This document shows, piece by piece, positions 1-8,616 of a stretch of DNA of 64,000 bases. The first letter of the stretch is position 1. Each line of letters begins with the position of its first letter. The DNA comes from Acidobacteriota bacterium (lineage in GTDB: Bacteria; Acidobacteriota; Vicinamibacteria; Vicinamibacterales; SCN-69-37): positions 1 through 64,000 of the forward strand of contig CANIII010000016.1 of assembly GCA_947467605.1 (NCBI GenBank), read 5' to 3'. The position numbers were made by a program, and so were the translations under genes. The notes under the pieces are model-generated. The model was not told the DNA's origin and searched no databases. It worked only from the letters and a program-made list of their open reading frames with translations.

Positions 1-1
1 C

Positions 2-415
2 CCCAATTGGGCCTTTTCTGTGGAAAACGGCTCTGACCCCCTCGACCCCCTCGCGTCATTGCCGGCCGATGTGCGGCGCCGCCTGGATCAGGCGGCGCCG
101 CCTACGCTCCGCGTGCCGAGCGGCCGTGACCGGCCGCTCGCGTACCGAGAGGACGGCGCGGTGGTCGCGTCGGTGAAGTTGCAGGAGCTCTTTGGTCTGG
201 CGGACACACCACGGATCGGCGCGCAGCAGGTGCCGGTGACATTTGAGCTACTCGCGCCCAACGGCCGGCCCGTGCAGGTGACGCGTGACCTCAAGAGTTT
301 CTGGGCGCGCGGATACCTCGACGTGCGCAAGGAACTGCGCGGACGCTACCCGAAACATCCGTGGCCCGATGATCCGTGGACCGCCACGCCCACGGCACGA
401 GCCAAACGCAGGTGA
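2..415 (+). CDS. hrpB: ATP-dependent helicase HrpB, C-terminal fragment
   Basis: The reading frame is already open at the left edge, so only the last ~137 codons are present. The fragment matches the HrpB C-terminal domain: VKLQELFGLADTPRIG, then TFELLAPNGRPVQVTRDL and the terminal block ELRGRYPKHPWPDDP. HrpB is a DEAH-box RNA helicase-like protein; the helicase core lies outside the window. The GTG at 20 is internal, because residues before it (PNWAF..) continue the same frame. Family identification is by remembered motif similarity and is strong; the gene's cellular role is poorly known even in E. coli. Confidence 0.88.
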   Translation, partial: PNWAFSVENGSDPLDPLASLPADVRRRLDQAAPPTLRVPSGRDRPLAYREDGAVVASVKLQELFGLADTPRIGAQQVPVTFELLAPNGRPVQVTRDLKSFWARGYLDVRKELRGRYPKHPWPDDPWTATPTARAKRR

Positions 416-432
416 ATGCTAGACTCCCAACA

Positions 433-2853
433 GTGGCCTCGTCCTCCACACTTCGCACCCGATTTTCTGCGTTCATTACCGATCAGTTTCCGTTCGCGCT
501 GACCGCGGCGCTCGCCGCGTTTGATGCGCATGGCGAGGCCTGCGGCCCGGCGATCGGCCCGTCCATCACGGTATCTCTGTCAACGACGGATGGTCGCGAC
601 GAGGTCACGCCTCGGGTGACGGGTGCCGCGCGATTATCGCAGGCTGCAGCAGTGATCTCGGATGCATGCGCGGGCTTTTTTCGCCGCGAGGCCATTGCGG
701 TGAGTCTGACTCGCGATGAGCGCCGCGAGATTCTGCGCGGCATGATGCTGACACGCGCGGTCGACAACCGCCTGAAAACGCTCTTCACCAGTGGGGAAGT
801 GAAGTACGGCGCGGCGGGATTTCAAGGCAAAGGGTTTCGCTCTCTGGGGCAGGAAGCGATCTATGCCGCCGGGATTCGCCTGCATCGCGGCACCGCGTAT
901 GGCGCCGGAGGCAGCTATGTCGGCGATGTCGTCGCGCCGCTGATTCGCGACCTCGGCATTGCGCTCGCCATGCGGCCCGACTGTGAGGCCGTACGTATGG
1001 TGCTCAGTGCGCAGATGGCCAAGGCGGGCCCGCCGATGAACGGACGTGATCTGCACGTCGGTGATTTTGCGTGGGGTGTGTTGCCCGCCGCAGCGCCGTT
1101 GTCGATCAGCACATTGACGGTCTCCGGCCTCGGCCTGGCCTTCAAGCTCAAGCGCGAATCGCGTGTCGGCATTTCGTTCATCGGCGAAGGCGGCTCATCA
1201 CTCGGCGAATGGCACGAAGCGATCAACTTGTGCGCGGCACGTCGACTGCCTGTGGTGTTTTGCATTGAGAACAATCAGACGGCGCTGTCGACGCCCGTGT
1301 CGGATCAATCCGCGGTCCGGGCGTTCGCGGACAAGGCGGTGGGTTACGGCATTCCGGGTCTCACCGTTGACGGCACCGACCCCGACGCGATTGCCGCCGC
1401 GTTTACCTGGGCCGCGGATCGCGCGCGTGACGGCGCGGGCCCGGCGCTGATTGAATTGGTCTCAATGCGGATGTGTGGTCACGCGCATCACGACGACATG
1501 TTGTACCTGGGCAAAGATCCGCAGGCGTCGTGGGATTACCCACTTCTCAGCGAGCAGGGGTACGCCGACCCTGAATTGTTCGCGTTCTGGCGCGAACGGG
1601 ATCCGATCAAGACGTACGCGGCTCGCCTCGAGGCCGATGGTGTGCTGGCTCGCGGCGAATTGACGATGTGGAAGACGGAGATCGAGGCCCTGGTCGAAGC
1701 CGAGGCCCAGTCGGTGATCGCGGCGGCCTGGCCTGATGCGGCGGAGGTGACCGTTGGTGTCTTCGCGAACGATCCCGTGAATCGCTCGCGCATCGAAGTG
1801 CTCGATCGCGATTTGTCTCGGCCGGCGCGCGTGTCTCTGCCGGTCGTGGAGGACGCGCCACCGTTCGACAAGAAGGGCACGACGTTTCTGGAGGCGGTGA
1901 TGTTGGGCGTCGGCGATGCCCTAGATGCCGATCCGCGAGCGTTCGTGATTGGTGAAGACGTTGGCGGCAAGTACGGTAACGCCTTCCTGCTGTTGCGGCC
2001 CCTGCTTGAGAAGTTCGGCGAGCGCATGCTGAACTCGCCACTGGCGGAGAGCGCGGTCCTCGGCGCATGTGTCGGTGCGGCTCTGGGCGGATTGCGACCT
2101 ATCGGCGAAATGCAGTTCAACGACTTCGTCGCGACGGGTTTCAATCAACTGGTCAACAACGCGGCCAAGATTCGCTATCGCTGGGGTGGCGAGGTGCCGA
2201 TGGTTGTGCGGATGCCATGGGGCGGATTGCGCCACGCGGGGCCGTACCATTCGCAGAATACCGAGCCGTGGTTCTACCGGACGCCGGGCTTGAAGATTGT
2301 CGTGCCGTCCACGCCGCATGATGCACGCGCGCTGATGGCGGCAGCCGTCGCCGACCCGGACCCGGTGCTGTACTACGAACACATCGCGCTCTATCGAGAT
2401 CCGCGCGTGAAGCAGAAGATCTCCGAGAGCGCTCCTGCGCCGCTCCCGATCGGCAAGGCGGCGTTGCGCCGCGCCGGTGATGATCTTGCGATCATCTCGT
2501 ATGGCGCCTTTGTGCACGCGTCCCTGCGCGTCGCCGAGCGGCTCAGCGCCGACGGCATCGAGGCCGCGGTGCTCGACCTGCGATCGCTCGTGCCACTTGA
2601 TCGCGAGGCCGTTCTTTCACTGGCACGGCACACAGGCCGCGTGTTGATCGTGCACGAAGATTCGCGCACGGGCGGCATTGGCGAATCACTGGCCGCCATC
2701 ATTCAGGAAGAGGCCTTCGATGCGCTCGACGCGCCCGTGCGCATCGTCGCTGCGCTCGACACGCCGGTGCCGTATTCGCCGCCGCTCGAAGACGCGTTCC
2801 TGCCGACAGAAGATGTCATTGCGCACGCGGCGCGCCGACTCGCGCAGTACTAG
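433..2853 (+). CDS. Fused 2-oxo acid dehydrogenase E1, alpha and beta subunits
   Basis: About 806 residues. After a ~90-residue N-terminal stretch that I do not recognise comes an E1-alpha domain (from LTRDERREILRGMMLTRAVD) with a thiamine-diphosphate motif GEGGSSLGEWHEAINLC ending in ENN. An E1-beta domain follows (GEDVGGKYGNAF, then LNSPLAESAVLGACVGAALG). These subunits of pyruvate or branched-chain 2-oxo acid dehydrogenase are usually two genes; here they are one polypeptide. It catalyses thiamine-dependent decarboxylation and transfer to the E2 lipoyl group. The GTG at 433 was chosen because earlier in-frame starts overlap hrpB. A GTG at 700, just before the recognisable domain, is an alternative. 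No E2 or E3 gene is nearby. Substrate cannot be told from the sequence. Confidence 0.85.
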   Translation: MASSSTLRTRFSAFITDQFPFALTAALAAFDAHGEACGPAIGPSITVSLSTTDGRDEVTPRVTGAARLSQAAAVISDACAGFFRREAIAVSLTRDERREILRGMMLTRAVDNRLKTLFTSGEVKYGAAGFQGKGFRSLGQEAIYAAGIRLHRGTAYGAGGSYVGDVVAPLIRDLGIALAMRPDCEAVRMVLSAQMAKAGPPMNGRDLHVGDFAWGVLPAAAPLSISTLTVSGLGLAFKLKRESRVGISFIGEGGSSLGEWHEAINLCAARRLPVVFCIENNQTALSTPVSDQSAVRAFADKAVGYGIPGLTVDGTDPDAIAAAFTWAADRARDGAGPALIELVSMRMCGHAHHDDMLYLGKDPQASWDYPLLSEQGYADPELFAFWRERDPIKTYAARLEADGVLARGELTMWKTEIEALVEAEAQSVIAAAWPDAAEVTVGVFANDPVNRSRIEVLDRDLSRPARVSLPVVEDAPPFDKKGTTFLEAVMLGVGDALDADPRAFVIGEDVGGKYGNAFLLLRPLLEKFGERMLNSPLAESAVLGACVGAALGGLRPIGEMQFNDFVATGFNQLVNNAAKIRYRWGGEVPMVVRMPWGGLRHAGPYHSQNTEPWFYRTPGLKIVVPSTPHDARALMAAAVADPDPVLYYEHIALYRDPRVKQKISESAPAPLPIGKAALRRAGDDLAIISYGAFVHASLRVAERLSADGIEAAVLDLRSLVPLDREAVLSLARHTGRVLIVHEDSRTGGIGESLAAIIQEEAFDALDAPVRIVAALDTPVPYSPPLEDAFLPTEDVIAHAARRLAQY

Positions 2854-2875
2854 CGTTGCCGCCGCGGTTGCGGCG

Positions 2876-3838
2876 ATGAGTGTCAGCGTTGCGATGTGGC
2901 TGTCGCTGCAGCCGCACCGTCTTGTGGACCTGTTTCGCGTGGCTGCGTGGGCATCGCAGTGGCTCCATGGCGCGCAGCTCTATGGTGCGACGACTGATGT
3001 CGATTACCCGCCCTGGGCGATTGTGACGCTGAGTCCGCTCGCATGGCTGCCGTCAGGCCTCCTGCCATGGTGCTGGGTGGCGTGCAATCTCACGGCGCTG
3101 GCCATCGTCGCGCGCCGATTGTCCAGATCGCGTCGCCTCGTCTTCTATCTGCTGATCGCCGCTGGGGCCATGCGAACGCTGAATCAATTTACCCTCGTGT
3201 CGCTCGCGTTCGCGGTGGTGGGCACGACAGCGGTCACGCGATTCAGCCCGGTATGGCTCGGACTGTCGTTGATCAAGCCGCAGATCGGTGGCGTGTTCTG
3301 GCTCCACGCGGTGTGGACTCGCCAATGGAAGCTGGCCATCTCGTCGCTCGTGGCACCGGGTGTGCTGCTGGGTGTGTACGCGTCGCGAGCTCACGTATCG
3401 ATGTGGGAGGCGCTCCACGCGTATGCCGGCTCGATCGGTGTGCAGTACGGCGAGGTGCTGTGGGGCCAGACGGAAGTGACGTCGTGGCTGCGGGTGTTGT
3501 GGCCGTACGCCGCACCAGTCCTCGTCACAACCGCCGTTGCCGTGATTGTGTTCGCCACGCTTGCGCGAACCAGGCCGCAACTCGGTCTCTCCCTCGCATC
3601 GCTGCTGAGCGTGCGCCACCTGTCATACGACCTCGTGCTGCTGTTGCCGTGGGTCGCGACGCTCGAAGGCCGGGCGCTGTGGATCGCCTCGGCGCTGCTG
3701 ATCGCAGATCCTGCGGCCATTCTGGGCATGGTGGCACCCGGTTCGGTCGGCGCGCTTCATGCCGATCGGATCGCGGTGCTCGCATTTTGGGCTGTGGCGT
3801 CAGTTGCGTTGAAGCCAATCGGACGTCCGGTAGAGTAG
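2876..3838 (+). CDS. GT87-like polytopic membrane glycosyltransferase
   Basis: About 320 residues with roughly eight hydrophobic segments. The early DVDYPPWAIVTLSPLAWLP and the later SLIKPQIGGVFWLHA are typical of the DUF2029/GT87 group of polyprenyl-phosphate-mannose-dependent transferases, in which an acidic residue near the first loop is catalytic. The ATG at 2876 lies 22 bases after the E1 stop. The frame is open further upstream, but that part overlaps E1 in another frame and is Arg/Ser-rich shadow sequence. Acceptor and sugar are unknown; it probably glycosylates an envelope lipid or polymer. Confidence 0.65.
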   Translation: MSVSVAMWLSLQPHRLVDLFRVAAWASQWLHGAQLYGATTDVDYPPWAIVTLSPLAWLPSGLLPWCWVACNLTALAIVARRLSRSRRLVFYLLIAAGAMRTLNQFTLVSLAFAVVGTTAVTRFSPVWLGLSLIKPQIGGVFWLHAVWTRQWKLAISSLVAPGVLLGVYASRAHVSMWEALHAYAGSIGVQYGEVLWGQTEVTSWLRVLWPYAAPVLVTTAVAVIVFATLARTRPQLGLSLASLLSVRHLSYDLVLLLPWVATLEGRALWIASALLIADPAAILGMVAPGSVGALHADRIAVLAFWAVASVALKPIGRPVE

Positions 3839-3858
3839 GCGACTTATTGGTCAACTGA

Positions 3859-3888
3859 AGATGACACAAAATGACACAATAAGACACA
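3859..3888. repeat. Three-fold 10-bp tandem repeat (ATGACACAAA-type)
   Basis: Three consecutive 10-bp units read atgacacaaa, atgacacaat and aagacacagt. The spacing is one helical turn, and the tract is A-rich against a high-GC background. It sits in the 114-bp gap upstream of the ABC-2 permease, so an operator for a regulator that binds several turns of the same face is plausible. That role is inference. Confidence 0.55.
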
Positions 3889-3911
3889 GTGAGGGCTGCC
3901 AAGGTTTGACC

Positions 3912-3956
3912 ATGGCTGCACAGGAGAGTGGCGATAGCGTCGTGCATCTCTCGTGA
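3912..3956 (+). CDS. Possible 14-residue leader peptide before the ABC-2 permease
   Basis: ATG at 3912 follows an AAGG tract at 3900-3904 and encodes MAAQESGDSVVHLS. Its stop overlaps the GTG start of the permease as GTGA (3953-3956). The permease start itself has no evident Shine-Dalgarno sequence, so translational coupling through this mini-gene would explain how it is initiated. A chance open frame of this size is common, so confidence is low. Confidence 0.25.
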   Translation: MAAQESGDSVVHLS

Positions 3957-4747
3957 CGTGGCTCCGGCAATGTCGCGCCGTTCTGCGCCGCGACTTTCTC
4001 ACTGACATCCGCTATCCCGTGTCGTTCGCGTTTGGCTTCTTCGACGCCGTCGTCGTGCTGATCTCGTATTCCTTTCTGGCTGGGGTCTTCGGCAGCAGCC
4101 GACCCGACGGCTTCGAGCCGCTGCCGTTCCTGTTGGTGGGAATCGCGTTGACTGACAGCCTGACCACCACGCTGGTCACGCTGGCGCTCGGCGTGCGGAA
4201 CTCGCAGCAGGCCGGCACAATGAAAGCCGTGCTGGCCCTCCCGCTTGAGCCTGCCCGCCTGATGATCCTGTCGATGGTCTATCCGCTGATGCGCGGAACG
4301 TTTGATTTCGTCGTGTTTGCTGTTGCGGCGTCCATGCTCGGTGTGGGGCTGCAGCACGCCAACCTGCCGGCCGTGGTCCTGGTGTTTGTGCTCGCACTGG
4401 GCAGCGCGCTCGTCATTGGCCTCGTGTCGTCGTCATTCGCATTGGTGTTCAAGCGCGGTGATCCGGTTCTCTGGGCCATCGGCACGGCAACGTGGCTGCT
4501 CTCTGGCGTGATCTATCCGACCAGTGTGCTGTCGCCGTGGCTTGGATGGTTGTCGCGGCTGTTGCCGACGACGCATGCGTTGGCCGCCATGCGGGCGGCC
4601 GTCATGGATGGCGGGGCGTGGGCGACGATTGGGGTCGACGTCGTCGCGTTGCTGACGTTCGATGTCATCGGCATACCGGCCGGGTTGTGGCTCTTTACGT
4701 CGGCCGTTCAACAAGCACGACGGGCTGGTACTCTGGGGCACTCATGA
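3953..4747 (+). CDS. ABC-2 type transporter permease
   Basis: 264 residues with six predicted membrane segments and the ABC-2 permease layout: an N-terminal cytoplasmic helix (LRQCRAVLRRDFLTDIRYP), then a late GVIYPTSVLSPWLGWLSRLLPTTHALAAMR block typical of this superfamily (NodJ/DrrB-like). It would form the channel half of an exporter. The partner ATPase gene, normally adjacent, is absent on both sides. GTG start at 3953; the gene overlaps the next one as ATGA (4744-4747). Cargo unknown. Confidence 0.75.
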   Translation: MTWLRQCRAVLRRDFLTDIRYPVSFAFGFFDAVVVLISYSFLAGVFGSSRPDGFEPLPFLLVGIALTDSLTTTLVTLALGVRNSQQAGTMKAVLALPLEPARLMILSMVYPLMRGTFDFVVFAVAASMLGVGLQHANLPAVVLVFVLALGSALVIGLVSSSFALVFKRGDPVLWAIGTATWLLSGVIYPTSVLSPWLGWLSRLLPTTHALAAMRAAVMDGGAWATIGVDVVALLTFDVIGIPAGLWLFTSAVQQARRAGTLGHS

Positions 4748-5553
4748 AGAAGGTGAAGAAGAGGGCTGCGGTGCCGGACGGCGCGGATGGCTGGGACAGC
4801 TACGCGGCGTTCTACGACTGGGAGAATGCGCAGACGGTGGGGCGCACGGACGTCGCCTTCTGGCAAGGGCTCGCCCGACGCACGCGTGGCCGAGTGCTGG
4901 AGCTTGGTGCCGGAACCGGACGCCTCTCGTTGCCGCTGGCGCGCATCGTCGGCAAACGTCTCGTCGGGATCGATCGCTCCGCACCGATGCTCGCGCGCGC
5001 GGTTGCCAAGCGGCGTCGCGTGCCGGCGGCGAAACGGCCCGAATTGCTGCGTGGCGATATCCGGGATCTGCCTTTCCCCGATGCGTCGTTCTCGCTCGTG
5101 ATCGCGCCCTACGGTATGTTGCAGTCGCTGACGACCGAGCGCGCGTTGATGGGCGTGCTCAAGGAAGCGGCGCGGGTGCTGAAGCCCGGCGGCGTGCTCG
5201 GCGCCGATCTGGTGCCGGACCTTCCGATCTGGGATGAGTACCATCGGGAAACGCGGTTGCGCGGCCGCGGCACGCGTGGGGCCCGCGTCACGCTCGTCGA
5301 ATCCGTGCGACAGGACCGCCGGCGCGGGGTCACGATCTTTGATCAGGAGTTCGTCGAAACGCTCGGGACGAAGAAGAGCTCGAAGCGCTTTGCGCTCGCG
5401 TTTCGGACGGTGCCGGTGCCGGCCATGGTGAAACGGATGGAGAAGGCCGGGTTTGACGTCGAGCACATGCTCGGCGACTATCGTGGCGGCGCATGGGACC
5501 CGCGAGCGGAGGTCTGGCTGCTCCTGGCACGCCGCCGACAAGCCCCGTGCTAA
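4744..5553 (+). CDS. Class I SAM-dependent methyltransferase
   Basis: 269 residues. Motif I is VLELGAGTGRLSLPLA, followed by an acidic residue at the end of beta-2 (VGIDRSAPML), then GDIRDLPFPDASFSLVIAPYG and a post-motif VLKPGGVLGADL. This is the Methyltransf_11/25 arrangement. A Lys/Arg-rich N-terminus (MKKVKKRAAVP) precedes the domain. The ATG overlaps the permease stop, so the two are translationally coupled. Substrate unknown; small molecules or quinones are typical for the family. Confidence 0.8.
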   Translation: MKKVKKRAAVPDGADGWDSYAAFYDWENAQTVGRTDVAFWQGLARRTRGRVLELGAGTGRLSLPLARIVGKRLVGIDRSAPMLARAVAKRRRVPAAKRPELLRGDIRDLPFPDASFSLVIAPYGMLQSLTTERALMGVLKEAARVLKPGGVLGADLVPDLPIWDEYHRETRLRGRGTRGARVTLVESVRQDRRRGVTIFDQEFVETLGTKKSSKRFALAFRTVPVPAMVKRMEKAGFDVEHMLGDYRGGAWDPRAEVWLLLARRRQAPC

Positions 5554-5590
5554 GATTCTCGGTCGTCGCTGGTCGTTCGATCGGCGCTCT

Positions 5591-5610
5591 CTAACTAGCT
5601 CTAACTATCT
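5591..5610. repeat. 10-bp tandem duplication upstream of yebC
   Basis: ctaactagct is followed directly by ctaactatct (9 of 10 identical) in the 74-bp gap before yebC, upstream of its ribosome-binding site (GGAGAG, 5618-5623). It has the same period as the repeat at 3859, but the sequence is unrelated. It could be a regulatory site or simple slippage. Confidence 0.4.
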
Positions 5611-5627
5611 GATTCTCGGAGAGTTAC

Positions 5628-6377
5628 ATGTCAGGCCATTCCAAGTGGCACACGATTAAACACAAGAAGGGCGCCGCCGACGCCAAGCGCGGGAAGATCT
5701 TTACCCGCATCATCAAGGAATTGACCGTTGCGGCTCGCAACGGCGGCGGAGACCCCGAGATGAACCCGCGCCTGCGCACGATCGTCGCTGAAGCGCGATC
5801 GGTCAACATGCCGCAGGACAACATCAAGCGCGCCATTCGTCGCGGCACGGGCGAAGAAGAAGGTGTGTCGTACGACGAAATCACGTACGAAGCCTACGGG
5901 CCCGGTGGCGTGGCGATCATGATCGAGACGCTCACCGACAACAAGAACCGCACCGTCGGCGAAATGCGGCACACGCTGACCAAGTACGGCGGCAAGCTCG
6001 GCGACGCCAACAGCGTGGCCCGCATGTTCGAGAAGAAGAGCACGATCTCGGTCGAGAAGGGCAAGATCGAAGAAGACACGCTGATGAACGCGGTCCTCGA
6101 GGCTGGTGCCGACGATATGGCCGACCAGGGCCATGGATGGGAAATCATCTCGGCCCCCGATCTGCACACCGCCGTTCTCGAAGCCGTGAAGGCACTCGGC
6201 ATCGAACCGGTTGAGGCGGTGGTCGCGATGGTGCCTGCCACCACGATCAGGCTCACGGGCAAAGAAGCGCAGCAGATGTTGAAGTTGATTGATGCGCTCG
6301 ACGACAACGAAGACACGAAAAACGTGTTCTCCAACGCGGACTTCGACGACAAGGACATCGAGGCCTCACTGGCGTGA
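5628..6377 (+). CDS. yebC: YebC/PmpR family protein
   Basis: 249 residues, the usual family length, starting with the signature MSGHSKWHTIKHKKGAADAK. Members were long annotated as DNA-binding regulators; recent work links the family to translation through difficult peptide motifs. It is the first gene of the yebC-ruvC-ruvA-ruvB order found in many bacteria. The start is fixed by the signature and by GGAGAG about 5 bases upstream. Its stop overlaps the ruvC start as GTGA. Confidence 0.95.
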   Translation: MSGHSKWHTIKHKKGAADAKRGKIFTRIIKELTVAARNGGGDPEMNPRLRTIVAEARSVNMPQDNIKRAIRRGTGEEEGVSYDEITYEAYGPGGVAIMIETLTDNKNRTVGEMRHTLTKYGGKLGDANSVARMFEKKSTISVEKGKIEEDTLMNAVLEAGADDMADQGHGWEIISAPDLHTAVLEAVKALGIEPVEAVVAMVPATTIRLTGKEAQQMLKLIDALDDNEDTKNVFSNADFDDKDIEASLA

Positions 6378-6961
6378 GGGTGTTCGGGATTGATCCCGGG
6401 TCCGGCCGCACCGGATACGGTTGTGTCGACAGCGACGGCTCACGACATCAACTGGTCACCTTTGGGGTGATCGCCGCGGCCCCCGGTGCGACCTTTCCCG
6501 AAAAGCTTCACAAGATTCACCAACAACTCTCGCAACTGATCACGACGCATCGTCCCGACTGCGTCGTGATCGAAAATCTCTTTCACGCGAAGAACGCCCG
6601 CAGCGCATTGCTCCTCGGTCATGCGCGCGGCGTCGCCGTGCTCGCGGCGGTGGAAGCCAGTCTGCCGATCGTTGAATACACCCCGGCTGCCATCAAACTG
6701 GCCATCGTCGGATACGGACGGGCGGAGAAGGCGCAGATGCAGCAGATGGTGAAAGTGCTGCTTGGCCTGGACGTGATCCCCGAGCCGCACGACGCCGCGG
6801 ATGCGCTGGCGATCGCGATCTGTCACTTGCACTCCTCGACATCGATGACCGCGCGAGCCGAACGCGTGGCCGGGCGCAGCACTGCGGTGGCCGGCGGTCG
6901 CGCGATGCGGAGTTGGCGCGACTACAAACCGGGCACGCCGTTGCGACGGCCCGCACCGTGA
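6374..6961 (+). CDS. ruvC: Holliday junction endonuclease RuvC
   Basis: 195 residues with a GTG start overlapping the yebC stop. The RNase H-like catalytic acids are visible: Asp7 in GIDPGSGRTGYG, Glu67 in VVIENLF, and His139/Asp140 plus Asp143 in PHDAADALAIA. RuvC cuts four-way junctions symmetrically together with RuvAB. The C-terminal ~40 residues are an Arg/Ala-rich tail without a motif. The stop overlaps the ruvA start as GTGA. Confidence 0.96.
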   Translation: MRVFGIDPGSGRTGYGCVDSDGSRHQLVTFGVIAAAPGATFPEKLHKIHQQLSQLITTHRPDCVVIENLFHAKNARSALLLGHARGVAVLAAVEASLPIVEYTPAAIKLAIVGYGRAEKAQMQQMVKVLLGLDVIPEPHDAADALAIAICHLHSSTSMTARAERVAGRSTAVAGGRAMRSWRDYKPGTPLRRPAP

Positions 6962-7554
6962 TCGCGCATCTCACGGGCACGCTGCGCGACAAGCAACTGC
7001 AGCGCATCATCGTGGACGTCGCCGGTGTTGGCTATGACGTCCATGTGCCGCTGTCGACCTTCTACGACATCGGCGATCCGGGCGCGAACGTCTCGCTGCG
7101 CATCCACACACTCGTCCGCGAAGACGCGATTCAGCTCTTTGGCTTTGCGACGCCGCTCGAGCAGCAGCTCTTCGAGAGGCTGATTGGCATCAGCGGCATC
7201 GGCCCGAAGGTCGCACTGGCGGTGCTCTCCGGCATCGAGCCGGCGGAGCTCGTGCGCGCAGTTCGAGGCTCTGACCTGGGGCGCCTCACGAGCATCCCAG
7301 GTGTGGGCCGCAAGACCGCCGAGCGCATGGTGGTCGAGCTAAAGGACAAGTTTGCGAAGCTGATCATCGACGCATCGATACTGACGGAGGCCAAGCCTGT
7401 CGATGATGTGCGTGAAGACCTGCTCTCGGCGTTGGCCAACTTGGGATATCAGCGTGCCGCGGCTGAGAAGGCGGCAGATCGGGCGTTTGCCAAAGTGACC
7501 ACGCGCGAATTCGAGCCCTTGCTGCGCGAAGTGCTGAAGGCCTTGGTACGATGA
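6958..7554 (+). CDS. ruvA: Holliday junction DNA-binding subunit RuvA
   Basis: 198 residues starting from the GTG at 6958 (IAHLTGTL, the family N-terminus). An upstream in-frame start would only add ruvC-overlapping residues. Domain order is an N-terminal OB fold, two helix-hairpin-helix motifs ([18 protein letters not shown] and [19 protein letters not shown]) and a C-terminal RuvB-binding domain ([12 protein letters not shown]). RuvA tetramers hold the junction for RuvB. Confidence 0.96.
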   Translation: MIAHLTGTLRDKQLQRIIVDVAGVGYDVHVPLSTFYDIGDPGANVSLRIHTLVREDAIQLFGFATPLEQQLFERLIGISGIGPKVALAVLSGIEPAELVRAVRGSDLGRLTSIPGVGRKTAERMVVELKDKFAKLIIDASILTEAKPVDDVREDLLSALANLGYQRAAAEKAADRAFAKVTTREFEPLLREVLKALVR

Positions 7555-7561
7555 GCTGCTG

Positions 7562-8596
7562 ATGTCTGCGACTGACGACGCCTTCGATCCGCGAATTGTG
7601 GAAGCCGCGCCGGTGGATGACGACGCGCAATACGACGCGGGGTTGCGTCCGAAGACGCTCGACGACTACATCGGCCAGGACCGCGTGCGCGAAAATCTGC
7701 AGGTGTCGATTGCCGCCGCTCGTCAACGAGACGAAGCGCTCGATCACGTCCTGCTGTATGGACCGCCGGGTCTGGGCAAGACCACACTCGCGTACGTCAT
7801 CGGGAATGAGATGGGCGTTTCCGTGCGTGCCACGTCGGGGCCGGTCCTCGAGAAGCCCGGCGACCTGGCCGCGATCCTGACAAGCCTGAACGAACGCGAA
7901 GTCCTGTTTATCGACGAGATCCACCGCATGAGTCCGGTGATCGAAGAGATTCTCTATCCCGCGATGGAGGACTTTGAACTCGACATCGTCATCGGCCAGG
8001 GGCCGAGTGCGCGCTCGGTGAAGGTGCCCGTGCAGCCATTCACGCTGATTGGTGCGACGACGCGCGCCGGGTTGATCACGGCGCCGTTACGTGGCCGATT
8101 TGGCATCACGCACCGGCTGGATTTCTATACGGACGCCGATCTGTACGAGATCGTCACGCGCTCTGCGCGAATCCTGAATGTCGCGATTGATGAAGATGCG
8201 GCCCGCGAGCTCGCGCAGCGGTCGCGCGGCACGCCGCGTATCGCGAATCGGTTGTTGCGGCGCGTGCGTGATTTTGCTCAGGTGCGTGCCACTGGTCGCA
8301 TCACCGGCGCTGTGGCACACGACGCGTTGAAGCTGCTCGAAGTGGATCAGCACGGCTTCGATGAAGCGGATCGGCGGCTGCTGCGCACGATCATCGAGAA
8401 GTTCGGTGGCGGCCCGGTGGGGCTCAGCAGCCTGGCCGCGGCTATTGGGGAAGAGAAAGACGCTATTGAAGATATTTATGAGCCGTATCTTATTCAGATC
8501 GGCTTCCTGGATCGCACGCCGCGAGGGCGAGTGGCGACGGCGCGCGCGTATGACTATTTCGGACTGACAGCTCCGGGAAAGGAACGTTTGTGGTGA
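7562..8596 (+). CDS. ruvB: Holliday junction branch-migration ATPase RuvB
   Basis: 344 residues. Walker A is GPPGLGKTT, Walker B is LFIDEIHR, sensor 1 is IGATTRAG, and the C-terminal winged helix carries [16 protein letters not shown]. RuvB is the hexameric AAA+ motor of the RuvABC resolvasome. It starts 7 bases after ruvA and completes the operon. A longer fabH frame would overlap its last codons. Confidence 0.97.
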   Translation: MSATDDAFDPRIVEAAPVDDDAQYDAGLRPKTLDDYIGQDRVRENLQVSIAAARQRDEALDHVLLYGPPGLGKTTLAYVIGNEMGVSVRATSGPVLEKPGDLAAILTSLNEREVLFIDEIHRMSPVIEEILYPAMEDFELDIVIGQGPSARSVKVPVQPFTLIGATTRAGLITAPLRGRFGITHRLDFYTDADLYEIVTRSARILNVAIDEDAARELAQRSRGTPRIANRLLRRVRDFAQVRATGRITGAVAHDALKLLEVDQHGFDEADRRLLRTIIEKFGGGPVGLSSLAAAIGEEKDAIEDIYEPYLIQIGFLDRTPRGRVATARAYDYFGLTAPGKERLW

Positions 8597-8616
8597 TCGG
8601 TGAGGCAGGTCGCATG

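Noticed and set aside
2678-2875. N-terminal extension of the GT87-like protein into the E1 gene
   Set aside because: That part is Arg/Ser-rich shadow of the E1 reading frame; ATG 2876 precedes the hydrophobic N-terminus.
3953-4747. Complete ABC exporter operon
   Set aside because: No ATPase gene with Walker motifs lies on either side, so only an orphan permease can be claimed.
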